Positions 1 through 8,312 of a stretch of DNA of 38,175 nucleotides are shown piece by piece. The notes under the pieces were generated by a model that was given only the letters and a program-made list of their open reading frames with translations, did no database searches and was not told where the DNA came from. The position numbers and the translations under genes are program-made. Where the stretch lies: positions 297,892 through 336,066 of the forward strand of contig NZ_JH636444.1 in the NCBI RefSeq assembly GCF_000255705.1, written 5' to 3'. Each line of letters opens with the position of its first letter. Position 1 is the first letter of the stretch. The DNA comes from Zavarzinella formosa DSM 19928. Lineage in GTDB: Bacteria; Planctomycetota; Planctomycetia; Gemmatales; Gemmataceae.

Positions 1-88
1 ATCCAAACCCGCCGTGAATGGATCGCCTTGCGGTGATCCGGGATTTTGATTTAACATGGAATGAGTTCCTTAGATTGTTTGGTCCGAT

Positions 89-122
89 GGGCCGAGGGAT
101 CGGTGAGACGATCCCTCGGCCC
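89..122. repeat. Perfect 14-bp inverted repeat (hairpin)
   Basis: The arms at 89-102 and 109-122 are perfectly complementary (GGGCCGAGGGATCG and its complement) around a 6-nt loop. No clear T-run follows on either strand, so it could be a terminator of a gene outside the window or a structural element. The rest of 1-306 shows no convincing gene. A smaller C4/G4 hairpin with an A-rich loop lies near 184-198 and would put a T-run on the minus strand, downstream of the HTH gene. Confidence 0.6.
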
Positions 123-306
123 GGTTCTGGGCTTCACTTCTGGAAGTGGTTCGGCCGACACGGCCGGTCTGGTAGCTCATCCCCGAAAAAAAGGGGAAGG
201 CCAATAACCGTCAGCTTTTGCCGTGCGGTGAGTTCTCGGTTTCGGTCGCCAGTTCTGCGGGCGTAGATCAGCAAGAGAACCCACATTTCCGGCGGGTGTT
301 CGATGT

Positions 307-516
307 TCACGAAACCCCGCATTCTGCCAGACGGCGAACTTCGGCATCGGCGACGAGAACCCGGCGGCCGAAACGAATCGTCTGCACTTTCCCGGCGTCG
401 ATCAATCGAATGAGATGCCGGTGCGACACATTCAAGAATTTGGCGGCATCATGGAGGGGCCAAGGCGAGCCATTTGTGCGAGATGATGCTGAAACACTGT
501 CGAGGTTGGTTGGCAT
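307..516 (-). CDS. Excisionase-like / MerR-type HTH DNA-binding protein
   Basis: A 69-residue protein. After a short polar N-terminus it carries a winged-helix excisionase-type pattern (PLHDAAKFLNVSHRHLIRLI, then DAGKVQTIRFGRRVLV): a helix-turn-helix followed by the two-strand wing with the typical G/R residues. Such proteins bind short DNA sites and act as excisionases, antitoxin partners or small regulators. The ATG at 516 follows an AAGGGA-like ribosome site in the minus-strand sense. It lies upstream of a 16-bp palindrome that could be its own operator. No integrase is adjacent on this side, so its partner is unknown. The family call is good; a specific role cannot be assigned. Confidence 0.75.
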   Translation of the reverse strand: MPTNLDSVSASSRTNGSPWPLHDAAKFLNVSHRHLIRLIDAGKVQTIRFGRRVLVADAEVRRLAECGVS

Positions 517-539
517 GAGTGATCCCTTTATTCGCGGTC

Positions 540-555
540 GGTGTCAAATGACACC
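540..555. promoter_or_regulatory. Candidate operator palindrome upstream of HTH gene
   Basis: GGTGTCA-AA-TGACACC is a palindrome with 7-bp arms. It starts about 24 bp upstream of the start codon of the minus-strand HTH gene, where an autoregulatory site would be expected. Binding by that protein is inference only. Confidence 0.35.
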
Positions 556-581
556 AGTTTCACACCTGCGATGAAAAGGGA

Positions 582-706
582 GCCAAAAGACAAAAAGACA
601 TGCTTTGACTGATGCCGCTTCTGAAGAAAATGTCTGGAAAATCCGGGAGATGCCCCTGGCTGACAGAGGCGGAAAATATTTCGGAATGTCTTTTTTGTCT
701 CTTGGT
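582..706. repeat. Imperfect inverted repeat pair, ~20 bp arms
   Basis: The segment at 582-601 (GCCAAAAGACAAAAAGACAT) is nearly the reverse complement of 686-706, with about 84 nt between. Both arms are purine/pyrimidine-skewed, so part of the match may come from low complexity. It lies downstream of the minus-strand gene ending at 726 and could form a long stem in that transcript. No gene is seen between 517 and 725. Confidence 0.4.
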
Positions 707-725
707 CTTTGTGCTTTGAAATGCG

Positions 726-1811
726 TTAAACGTCTTTAGCCCGGACCACACTCTTCCCCGTTGGAGCGGCTCGTAGTCTTTTTTTGATGCCGCGAGCGTG
801 TCGGCCTCGTGTTAGGGATTTCTTGAATGCAGCAAGCGAGAGAGGGGCAAATTCCCGCACCCGATCATCATCGTGATGATCGTTCAGCCATTTGTAAACT
901 TCTTCGTCGGTGGAATGAATCGATAGACTTCCATCTAACTTCCCGATGGAGAGAGCAAGAAAATAAGCCTTAAGGGCTTCCTCTGGGGCATTTGTGAGTT
1001 TTGGCTTCTGCATCACCTGCTGAGTCATGTTAATATCTGCAACTGCTTGATGAGCATTCTGAAGATCGGCCGGGTGGCCGGGACGCTTGTGGCCCTGATC
1101 CTGAGTGATTGGCATCGAACCGTTCACTTCCTCCGCGTTGCTCATCAAGACCGATTGCCGTGAGCTTTCCTCTTTCGCCAACCCATCAAGCCAACGCAAG
1201 TATTTGACCTGATTGCGAATTGTGTCTTTGGGCCAATCTTCGTTTTGCTCCCATTGATCGCCTTCGAGCAATCCGAGGCGGTCGGCATGAAACCCGGCCT
1301 CTTTGATGATTTCAAGGGCCGCCGACCCTGAAGTCGCGTCGATGGAATCCCTTAACGAGGCTGAAGTGCGAATTTGAACAATCAACGGTGCTATCCATGC
1401 CCGGAATCCGTTCCAGGTTCGGATGAAGTTCTTAGCCTCGAAATCCCAAAACGGTTTAAGCAACTGGATTTTAGATTGCTCAAATGTGCCGGGGGAAATC
1501 CCATTCGTGGCGTTGCTTTCAGGAATCAGCTTCAGATATCCCTGAATTGCCAGTCGGTTCAACCCGTCGGCCAGTTCTTCGTCTGAACCTTGCCAAAACG
1601 GATGACCCTTTGAAACAGTGCTATTCCAGTAGCCCTTCACTGTCGGGGGTATTATTGCTCCGTTTCTTTTGGGATCACTGACACATAGAAGAAGTCCGTC
1701 CTTATCGTCTTGTAACTCCGAATGGCCGATGTGAAGTTCCGCCAGCAAGGTGAGGCTCTTGAGAATCAGACGGTCAATTCGTGCGTGTTCAGCGGCCACG
1801 TTGACTGACAT
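726..1811 (-). CDS. Hypothetical protein, ~361 aa
   Basis: I do not recognise a family. The start at 1811 (MSVNVAAEHA...) is preferred over an upstream GTG at 1826 because a GGAG ribosome site sits 5 nt before the ATG. The protein is soluble, with no signal peptide or membrane segment. It has an acidic N-terminal half with several tryptophans, a polar Gln/Asn-rich linker around residues 225-265, and a C-terminal part ending in a strongly basic tail (KKSLTRGRHARGIKKRLRAA). The basic tail suggests nucleic-acid contact, but this is inference. Base composition is lower in GC than in the phage-like genes further right. The gene stands alone, and a 560-bp gap precedes it. Confidence 0.7.
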   Translation of the reverse strand: MSVNVAAEHARIDRLILKSLTLLAELHIGHSELQDDKDGLLLCVSDPKRNGAIIPPTVKGYWNSTVSKGHPFWQGSDEELADGLNRLAIQGYLKLIPESNATNGISPGTFEQSKIQLLKPFWDFEAKNFIRTWNGFRAWIAPLIVQIRTSASLRDSIDATSGSAALEIIKEAGFHADRLGLLEGDQWEQNEDWPKDTIRNQVKYLRWLDGLAKEESSRQSVLMSNAEEVNGSMPITQDQGHKRPGHPADLQNAHQAVADINMTQQVMQKPKLTNAPEEALKAYFLALSIGKLDGSLSIHSTDEEVYKWLNDHHDDDRVREFAPLSLAAFKKSLTRGRHARGIKKRLRAAPTGKSVVRAKDV

Positions 1812-2372
1812 AGTCTCTCCGGTCACAAGAATGCGAAGGAATGACTAATTATGTCCCAACAAGACTACACTCTCAAGGTTCGACGGGCGGTTCCCGGTTT
1901 GGAAAGTGGCGAGGGCCAAGGGAGAGGTGAAGTGAGATGACTTTCCACCCGGAGGCTCCGGGAGCGGATTTGGCCTCGACTCGGCCGCCCGTCCGAACAG
2001 ATTGATCCAAAAGTTAGCCATCAGAGTTTTTGTGAGTTCAGACGGCTGATAAACCCCGGCAAATCTCCTGTTTCAACGACCCCGAATTTTGACAGGAGAA
2101 TTTTTTCGGTCCCGAGGAGGGCCACCCAGACGGCGGGCCGTCTCCGGCAACACGCAACGCGATCCCGCACGATGATCTCGCGTCAGGATGGCGGCTGTCG
2201 TTGGTGGCCATTCTGCCGGTGGCAACCGCAAGGCCAGTGCCGGAGGGCCGAATCCAGCAATTGAAGCCAGCCGCGTTGGCCTCCGTTCCTTGAAAAGTCC
2301 AAGCGGGCGAATCAAATACCTTCACTATCCCGCACCAAGCGGAACCCTGCCTGCTCGCCGTCGGAGTTCCAC
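1812..2372. other. Intergenic gap with dispersed repeat copy 1
   Basis: This is the gap between two divergently transcribed genes. I see no convincing ORF. The segment at about 2079-2176 is similar to about 6917-7021: both run from a CCCGA-TTTT start through a GAGGG block and a small hairpin into AACACGCAAC and GCACGA...GATCT. Each copy lies 150-200 bp upstream of a plus-strand gene. The function is unknown. Confidence 0.5.
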
Positions 2373-4595
2373 ATGACTTTCTTCCTGAAATGCGTCGCTG
2401 GTGCTGCCCTGGACCAAGGGCTGAAGGGATTCGCTGATTTTGTGCCCGGCGGGAATTACATCATGTCGGTGGCCGAGGAGACACTCAAGAGGTATCGAGG
2501 TCAGAAGAAGGACGACGAACAACGAGCCGAAGTACAGGCAATGGCCCGGATGACGTTCGAGCAGATGCGGGAGGATGTCCGGCAAGGGTTCCGCGAACTG
2601 ATGGCCGAGAGAGTGAATCCGGTCCCACCTTCAGAAACGATCCTGCTTGAACAATGGCTTTCAGGGATTCCCGAGGCGGCCCGTCTTTCGCTCCGCCGTC
2701 GGGAGGACGTCACCGGCCGGTCGGTCCCTTGTGACTTCTTCCTGAGAAATGCCGACGACATATTGCGGATGCTGCCCCAACAACCTCCCAAGTTCATTGC
2801 GGGAACTCCGTTGCCCGGCCGTCCGGGATGGGTTCTTGAACGAGTTCTTGGGGTAGGTGGTTTCGGTGAAGTTTGGCTGGCGCGTCATGCCCGCCGTGAG
2901 AGCATGTTCGGGGCGGTGAAATTATGTTCGGCCGGTGATTTGGATATCCTCCGACACGAAGGGGGCGTTATTGATTCCCTCATGGCTGCCGGTTCGCATC
3001 CGAATGTCGTCCCTCTTCGTGACGATGGTTTGGCCGAGGAACCACCGTGGTTGATGTTCGAGTACGTAGAGGGTGGAACGCTTGCGGACTGGATTCTCGC
3101 CTTGGGCAAGGCGAGCCACGAAACCCGGCTTCAGCAAATTCTTCGGGCCATCCGGCAGTTGGCCAAGACAGTTGGGCATTTTCATCGTCAAAACCCGCCG
3201 ATCATCCATCGGGATCTGAAGCCGTCCAACATCCTCTTTGACCGTCGGCGCCAGAAATTGCGGATCACGGACTTCGGACTTGGTGCGATGGTGGCGACGA
3301 AGGCCATCGACAATGAGAAGAACGGCACCATAAGCCGGTTGAGCCGCGAGGTGTCTTTCTTAAGTGGCTCTCATACCCCTTTGTACGCCAGCCCGCAGCA
3401 GCGAAACGGCGAGCCGCCCGATCCGCGTGATGATGTCCACGCGCTGGGGGTGATCGCTTTTCAGATGTTCACCGGGCATTTGGACCGGGGGGCGGGTCCG
3501 CACTTCCTTGAAGAGCTTCGGGAAGTCGGCGTGGTCGAGGAATTGATCGAGATACTACGCGCTTGCGTCGCCCATCGTCCCGGCTGGCGTCCGGCCGACG
3601 CGAGTGTTCTTTCAGATCAACTGGCGAAGTTGACACCAAATAAATCTCAAATGATTGAATCGCCACTTTCGTTGCCGGTTAAGGAAATGGCAACTCCCGA
3701 AAAAGAAGTATTTCTACAAAACGCCGCACAAACTCTGTCATCGAATGGAGATCACCAAACGGCCATCAGTCAGCCACTCCCGGCTAGTGCAACGCAACAA
3801 TCGTCCGTGCCGCAGGAGGCGTCCCCGCAGCAGAATGTGGCGTTCGTGGCAGCCTTGAAGGCGATTCGCAACTATCACAATGCCACGACGCTGGAGGAAA
3901 AGGCCAAGTGGAAGCAAGCGGCCGAGCGGTTGCACCAGATCGTGGTCGGCGATTCGAGGTCGGTTGACTGGTTACGATTGGCTGCTGAACAAGGTGATGT
4001 TTCCGCACAATCTAATTTCGGATTGATGCTGAGTGAAGGCAGGGTGATTGAGAAAGACGAGACCCAAGCCGTCGAATGGGATCGCAAAGCCGCCGAGCAA
4101 GGAAATGTTCTTGCACAATGCAATCTTGGATTCATGCTTGAGACTGGCCGAGGCGTCGTGAAAGACGAGACCCAAGCCGTCGAATGGTATCGCAAAGCCG
4201 CCGAGCAAGGAAACTTTCTTGCACAATGCAATCTTGGACGTCTTTTTGCCACCGGCCGAGGTGTCACGAAAGACGAGGACGAAGCCGTCGAATGGTATTG
4301 CAAAGCCGCCGTTCAGGGACACTCGGAATCGCAATTTCAACTTGGAATGGTGTACGCAGAGGGATATGGCGAGAAACCCCATTTAGAATTGGCTGCTTTG
4401 TGGTTTCAGAAGGCTGCCGATCAAGGCCATTCGGAAGCACAGTTTTATCTAGGGTGGCTGCACTTTGAGGGTTGGGGAGGACGTGAGAAGAATGCAGCGT
4501 TGGCAGCAGAGTGGTTTCAGAAGGCGGCCAATCAAGGACATGACAAGGCGCAGGCTTATCTCAATCACTTCATTGCCTTAGAAGGCCCGGAATGA
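2373..4595 (+). CDS. Ser/Thr protein kinase with C-terminal Sel1 repeats
   Basis: A 740-residue cytoplasmic Hanks-type kinase fused to a Sel1 repeat domain. The kinase domain covers about residues 153-420. It has the glycine loop GVGGFGEVWLA (160-170), the ATP-binding Lys in AVK (183), catalytic HRDLKPSN (279-286), DFG (300-302), an ASP-type P+1 motif (339-341) and DDVHALG (353-359). All catalytic residues are present, so it should be active. The first ~150 residues are a family-specific domain I do not recognise. Residues ~540-735 hold about six 36-residue Sel1 repeats (AEQG...AQ..LG......G), which usually mediate protein-protein contacts. No transmembrane segment is evident, unlike many planctomycete kinases. 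The ATG follows GGAG with 6-nt spacing. The target is unknown. Confidence 0.9.
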   Translation: MTFFLKCVAGAALDQGLKGFADFVPGGNYIMSVAEETLKRYRGQKKDDEQRAEVQAMARMTFEQMREDVRQGFRELMAERVNPVPPSETILLEQWLSGIPEAARLSLRRREDVTGRSVPCDFFLRNADDILRMLPQQPPKFIAGTPLPGRPGWVLERVLGVGGFGEVWLARHARRESMFGAVKLCSAGDLDILRHEGGVIDSLMAAGSHPNVVPLRDDGLAEEPPWLMFEYVEGGTLADWILALGKASHETRLQQILRAIRQLAKTVGHFHRQNPPIIHRDLKPSNILFDRRRQKLRITDFGLGAMVATKAIDNEKNGTISRLSREVSFLSGSHTPLYASPQQRNGEPPDPRDDVHALGVIAFQMFTGHLDRGAGPHFLEELREVGVVEELIEILRACVAHRPGWRPADASVLSDQLAKLTPNKSQMIESPLSLPVKEMATPEKEVFLQNAAQTLSSNGDHQTAISQPLPASATQQSSVPQEASPQQNVAFVAALKAIRNYHNATTLEEKAKWKQAAERLHQIVVGDSRSVDWLRLAAEQGDVSAQSNFGLMLSEGRVIEKDETQAVEWDRKAAEQGNVLAQCNLGFMLETGRGVVKDETQAVEWYRKAAEQGNFLAQCNLGRLFATGRGVTKDEDEAVEWYCKAAVQGHSESQFQLGMVYAEGYGEKPHLELAALWFQKAADQGHSEAQFYLGWLHFEGWGGREKNAALAAEWFQKAANQGHDKAQAYLNHFIALEGPE
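4053..4238 (+). repeat. Near-identical 108-bp-period repeat inside Sel1 region
   Basis: The stretch at 4053-4130 recurs at 4161-4238 with only a few base differences, a period of 108 bp (36 codons, one Sel1 unit). The flanking Sel1 units are much more diverged at DNA level, so this looks like a recent unit duplication or conversion. Confidence 0.75.
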
Positions 4596-4812
4596 ATAAG
4601 GCACCAAAATGGTTAAATTCAACTGATTATCAGATTTACCGAGTGTGATCCACATATTTCCTTGCGACCATCAGATTAATACCAACTATGTGACAATCAT
4701 ACAAATTACGAGTTCAGCGTGAACTTACGAGCCTACATTCAATTTTGGTTGACGATCACTTTGACTTCACCGCGCCGCCAAGAGGCTTCAAACGGTGAAG
4801 GCGATGCCACGA

Positions 4813-4970
4813 ATCGAAAACAGCAAGGAAGGGAAGCCGGATGACGGGTGTGTTGCGACCGGCTTCCCTTCCTTGGTTTCGATCCGATGACCGTAGGAAC
4901 CCGTTTCATGCCTTCGTCCGGCACTATCAAAGGAAGACCGGGGCCAATCACACCCGTGTCGGCTTCCCGG
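4813..4970. terminator. Strong hairpins between convergent genes
   Basis: The gap 4596-5072 separates two convergent genes and holds no credible gene; its first 170 bp are AT-rich. The arms at 4824-4840 and 4859-4875 form a perfect 17-bp stem (CAAGGAAGGGAAGCCGG) with an 18-nt loop, extendable through ATCGAAA/TTTCGAT flanks. A third segment at about 4944-4970 is complementary to 4831-4857, so a competing longer-range stem is possible. A bidirectional terminator is the simplest reading, although no long T-run follows. Confidence 0.5.
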
Positions 4971-5072
4971 CCTGAAGAGCGGCGGTGAGCGCGGCCCGTT
5001 CGGTAATGTCGTCCTGCTTCTTTCGTTTCCTTCGTTTAGTTCGTGCCTGTTATCCTTCGCTTCCTTCTGACA

Positions 5073-6503
5073 TCACTGGCTTGGCGGTGTGAATTCCGGT
5101 TGGAAAGCGTAAGGAGTGCCAGTCATCTGGAGCCACTGCTTTTGCTGGTCTGGGGTCAGAAACTGTTTGAGACGTTCCTGACGCTGAGTCCAGTAATCTC
5201 TGTAGGCTTGCGTTCCACGGAGGGGATCAGTCGCCCCGAGGCGGTACACATCTTGCAATTGCTGATTGCTCCAGTCTGCTTGTGATCGCAAGCCTGTGAT
5301 CTGGGCCGGGGTGAGGTTCAATTGTTTCTGGACGGCCGGATCATAAAGGCTGTTGAATCCTCCATATTGGTAGTTGAGTTGTTGATAACGGTTTTGCTGG
5401 CTGTCGGTGAGGACGTTGCCAGCCGCCTTGCTCCAATCATTGTAATACTGCTGATTCAGTGCCTGCGTCCTCGCAAATCGCTCGGCGGGTGCGAGAGTGC
5501 TGAGATTGCTGTAGCTGTCACGGTATCGGGCCTGCATTTGCTGAGTCAACGTATTTAGCCGACTCATCTGTTCCGGCATGAAATTCAGCGAACTGCTCAC
5601 GTCATTCATGCGAGCCAGCGGATTGGGGGAGGTGTTCACCGTGCCCGCCTGAGTCGCCGTGGCAGGAGTTCTTGTTCCGGGAGTTGTGGTTCCAAGAGTG
5701 TTGCTTCCCGGAACCGCCGTTCCGGGCGTTGTCGTCGATGTTGTGGTTCCGGGAACTGTCATTCCGGGGATGGATGTTCTCGGCGTGGTAGTTCCGGGCG
5801 TCGCCGGGGCAATGGTTCCGGGCGTGGTGGTTGCGGGCGTCATTGGGGCAGTGGTTCCGGGCGTGTTTGTTCCCGGTGTCGTTGTTGGAGTGGCCATTCC
5901 CGGCGTGGTGGTTCCCGGTGTTGTTGTCGTGGGGATGGTTCCGGGGATGTTCGTACCGGGCGTTGGCATTGGCGTGGGCGTGGTTCCGGGGGTATTCGTA
6001 CCGGGCGTTGGCATTGGCGTGGGAGTGGTTCCGGGCGTGTTCGTACCGGGCGTTGTTGTTCCCGGTGCCGGTGTAGTCGGAGTGGTGGTTCCGGGGGTTG
6101 TCGGCGTAGCGGGCGTGATCTGCCCCGGTTGGGCCGGGTTCATCGGCGAAGGAGTGGCCGGGCTTCCGGGAGGCGAGGTGGCCGGGCTTCCGGGAGGACT
6201 TCCCGGATTTGGAGTGGCCGGACTACCGGGTGGGCTTCCCGGATTTGGAGTGGCCGGGCTTCCGGGAAGGCTTCCCGGATTTGGGGTGGCCGGGCTTCCG
6301 GGGGGACTGCCGGGAGCCGGAGTGGCCGGACTTCCGGGAGGCGTGCTTCCGGAAGCGGGGGTGGCCGGACTTCCGGGTGCTGGAGTCGCCGGGCTGGCCG
6401 GAGCGGTTGGCCGCCCCGGCGCAGCGGCTGGAGGGGCTGAACAAAGAGGAGCCTGAGCGGCGATTGAAGCGGCCAAGGCAAGGCCAAAATATAGTGATCG
6501 CAT
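5073..6503 (-). CDS. Secreted Pro/Thr/Gly-rich repeat protein
   Basis: About 476 residues. The ATG at 6503 (MRSLYFGLALAASIAAQAPL) begins a clear signal peptide; an upstream GTG at 6515 would only add four residues. After the signal comes a long low-complexity region, first of 12-residue PGSPPGSPATPN-type units, then 15-residue PGTNTPGTTPTPMPT-type units. The last ~180 residues (from about LARMNDVSSSLNFMPEQ) are a normal-looking, Gln/Tyr-rich helical domain with repeated LTxxQ-type phrases (LTDSQQNRYQQL, LTPAQITGLRSQ, LTPDQQKQWLQ). These recall periplasmic LTxxQ/Spy-like helical proteins, though the match is loose. The likely location is periplasmic or surface-exposed, with the Pro/Thr region as a flexible stalk. 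The gene stands alone. Confidence 0.8.
   Translation of the reverse strand: MRSLYFGLALAASIAAQAPLCSAPPAAAPGRPTAPASPATPAPGSPATPASGSTPPGSPATPAPGSPPGSPATPNPGSLPGSPATPNPGSPPGSPATPNPGSPPGSPATSPPGSPATPSPMNPAQPGQITPATPTTPGTTTPTTPAPGTTTPGTNTPGTTPTPMPTPGTNTPGTTPTPMPTPGTNIPGTIPTTTTPGTTTPGMATPTTTPGTNTPGTTAPMTPATTTPGTIAPATPGTTTPRTSIPGMTVPGTTTSTTTPGTAVPGSNTLGTTTPGTRTPATATQAGTVNTSPNPLARMNDVSSSLNFMPEQMSRLNTLTQQMQARYRDSYSNLSTLAPAERFARTQALNQQYYNDWSKAAGNVLTDSQQNRYQQLNYQYGGFNSLYDPAVQKQLNLTPAQITGLRSQADWSNQQLQDVYRLGATDPLRGTQAYRDYWTQRQERLKQFLTPDQQKQWLQMTGTPYAFQPEFTPPSQ
5941..6330. repeat. Coding tandem repeats, 45-bp and 36-bp periods
   Basis: A TTCGTACCGGGCG phrase recurs at 5950, 5995 and 6040 (45-bp period, 15 codons). 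From about 6173 to 6330, a CTTCCCGGATTTGG...GTGGCCGG unit recurs with a 36-bp period (12 codons). Both lie in the Pro/Thr-rich part of the secreted protein and probably vary in copy number between strains. Confidence 0.75.
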
Positions 6504-7148
6504 GGCGGGAAGCACCTAATAGGGGGCGAATCGTCGCAGGACGATCATTGAAATGATTGCAACCAATGTGCCACGGCGATGATTTTGGCCCGATTGGCGA
6601 CTTCCCTGACGAAGCATGGTTCGCAGATTTGATGAATTTCCCAACCGGCCATTGCTTTTGACGGCCATTCATCGGCCGGGTAACTTGATACCGAATACTG
6701 GATTAATGCACAATCAAGCCGCAAGTTGAGCAATAGATGGCTGTAGTTCGCACCGATACTGTTCAAAGACCCGTTGCAGTGCCTCGTCGGGGGGTGAATT
6801 TCCACCCCGGCTCGACGATAGATCTCATGCCGTGCAGCCATTTCGGCTCGATGGGGTTCAACAACGATGCCTTGACCGGCAGGGACATGGATATCGCGCA
6901 CTCAGGGTTGATTGTCCCCGATTTTGTCCTCAAAAAATTTCCAGAGTCCGAAGAGGGTCGCCACGGCACCGGGGTGTTCCCCGGTAACACGCAACGAACT
7001 TGGCACGACAGTGATCTGGCTTGGCCTCCGGTGTTCGATTGAATTTTCTCGCTGGCTTCTTGTTCCAGAATATCTGAGAATTGCCTGAAAGAACTCGTTC
7101 GGGTGGCGGCACTACCATCTTGCGCTGCTATTCCTCTGAGTGATCCCC
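6504..7148. other. Intergenic gap with dispersed repeat copy 2
   Basis: The open frames here read as non-coding on both strands. A small hairpin lies near 6789-6805. The segment at about 6917-7021 is the second copy of the repeat seen at 2079-2176. Within it, 6968-6985 is a perfect hairpin (ACCGGGG, TGTT loop, CCCCGGT). Copy 1 has a different-sequence hairpin at the corresponding place (GACGGC-GG-GCCGTC). Confidence 0.5.
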
Positions 7149-7931
7149 ATGTGCCAAATTCTTGCCTTGTTGCTGTTGCTCCCTCTGACGGGGTTTGCCC
7201 AAGAGAAGAAGGAAAAGACCGCCGATCCAAAACCCGGCGAGGAGCGTGAGTTTGAAATCTTCAAAGAAGTGAAGATGCGTTTCTGTTGGATACCGGCGGG
7301 GAAGGCGACATTGGGATCGCCGACCGAAGAGAAAGAACGGCGAAAGGACGAAAAAGAACATGACTTCGAGACGAAAGGTTTCTGGCTTGGGAAGTACGAG
7401 GTGACGCAGGGTGAGTACGAAGGTGTGACGGGAGACAACCCGAGCAAATACAAGAGGGCAAGGTTGCCGGTGAATTCGGTGAGTTGGGAGGACTGCCAGA
7501 CGTTCATCGAGAAATGCGGGGGGAAGGGGATGAAGTTGAAGCTACCGCATGAGGACGAGTGGGAATATGCCTGTCGCGGGGGGAAGGGGAACAAGCAGGC
7601 GTTTTACTGGGGCGATGTGTTGAACGGTGACAAGGCAAATCAAGATGGGACTCTCCCATATGGGACGACGACCAAGGGCGAATATCTGAAGAAGACGACG
7701 GAGGTAGGTAGTTACGAGAAGGCGGCCCCCCACCCGTGGGGTTTGTGCGACATGAGCGGTAATGTCTTCGAGTGGTGTGAAAATTTACATGGTATCGGAA
7801 GTTCGTTCCGGGTGTCCCGAGGCGGGAGTTGGGTCTACGACGCCGAGTTCTGCCGGTCGGCGTTCCGGCTAAGGGACGACCCGACGATCCGGCTCAACGA
7901 CCTCGGGTTCCGTCTTGCCTTAGTTCCGTAG
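7149..7931 (+). CDS. Secreted FGE/SUMF1-family protein
   Basis: About 260 residues from the ATG at 7149, which directly begins a signal peptide (MCQILALLLLLPLTGFAQ); an upstream in-frame GTG at 7140 adds three residues. The mature part has the formylglycine-generating-enzyme fold signatures in order: FCWIPAGKATLGSP, FWLGKYEVTQGEY, PVNSVSWEDCQTF, KLPHEDEWEYACRGG, PWGLCDMSGNVFEWC, VSRGGSW, and CRSAFR...LGFRLA at the end. True FGE sulfatase activators use a pair of cysteines near the C-terminus. Here only one (in FCRSAFR) is visible in that stretch, so cysteine oxidation is doubtful and a binding or other catalytic role is likely. Such paralogues are abundant in planctomycetes. It stands alone, followed by a long gap. 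Confidence 0.88.
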   Translation: MCQILALLLLLPLTGFAQEKKEKTADPKPGEEREFEIFKEVKMRFCWIPAGKATLGSPTEEKERRKDEKEHDFETKGFWLGKYEVTQGEYEGVTGDNPSKYKRARLPVNSVSWEDCQTFIEKCGGKGMKLKLPHEDEWEYACRGGKGNKQAFYWGDVLNGDKANQDGTLPYGTTTKGEYLKKTTEVGSYEKAAPHPWGLCDMSGNVFEWCENLHGIGSSFRVSRGGSWVYDAEFCRSAFRLRDDPTIRLNDLGFRLALVP

Positions 7932-7974
7932 TTTTGAGGGTCAGGTTTTGTGGACGGATTTCCAGGTTCTCAAA

Positions 7975-8222
7975 TCACCCCTTCCCCTCCCACGGCAACC
8001 GGTCATCGGCCCCCGTTGTGTCGGTTCGTGGCTGAATCGCTGGATGGTTTAACAATGCCGCAATGGCGGACCGTTGCTCCGGGGGAAGGGCGGCCAGTTC
8101 GCCGATCAACCGGGCCAAATCCAGCACGGGAGAGACGACGTTCGCGGGGGGTGTTTTGGCGAGTTGGTGCGTCCGGTGGTGCGTCGGAGTGGGCGATGCT
8201 TCAAAAGTGCCTTGTTTTATAG
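7975..8222 (-). pseudogene. 3' remnant of a minus-strand gene, possibly an integrase tail
   Basis: In the minus strand a frame stays open from about 8292 to a TGA at 7975-7977 but has no start codon. Its final ~75 codons look genuinely coding: LAKTPPANVVSPVLDLARLI, then GELAALPPEQRSAIAALLNH. An amphipathic Leu/Pro/Glu tail of this kind is, in my recollection, common at the C-terminus of planctomycete tyrosine integrases, so an integrase end is my guess. The upstream part of the gene is missing: around 8240-8270 the sequence becomes a tRNA T-arm-like element. It looks like a gene truncated by recombination. Confidence 0.4.
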
Positions 8223-8241
8223 TGGTTTCGATGCCGTCGTT

Positions 8242-8266
8242 CTTGGTTCGAGTCCAAGTCGCGGAG
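8242..8266 (+). other. tRNA T-arm / 3'-end-like fragment
   Basis: CTTGG-TTCGAGT-CCAAG (8242-8258) is a perfect T-arm: a 5-bp stem with a 7-nt loop fitting TTCRANY. Seven nucleotides that could be the 3' acceptor strand (TCGCGGA) follow. No matching 5' acceptor, D-arm or anticodon arm is found upstream, so this is not a complete tRNA. It may be a 3' tRNA fragment left as an attachment site, followed by a terminator at 8313. Chance resemblance is possible. Confidence 0.35.
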
Positions 8267-8312
8267 GTATTTGAACTGGTAGCGAAAATCGCCTACCAAC
8301 CACTTAACTGAG

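Noticed and set aside
5941-6330. CRISPR-like direct repeats
   Set aside because: The repeats have no unique spacers, keep codon phase and encode PGT/PGS units of a secreted protein.
5659-6456. Long plus-strand frame rich in VVPGV/GLPG
   Set aside because: It is the antisense of the Pro/Thr-rich repeat region; the minus-strand protein has a signal peptide and a normal C-terminal domain, while this frame has neither.
6545-6901. Minus-strand frame of 118 codons in the gap before the FGE-like gene
   Set aside because: The composition looks non-coding, there is no ribosome site, and it runs into a dispersed intergenic repeat.
8200-8270. Complete tRNA gene
   Set aside because: Only a T-arm and a possible 3' acceptor strand are present; no D-arm, anticodon arm or matching 5' acceptor could be found upstream.
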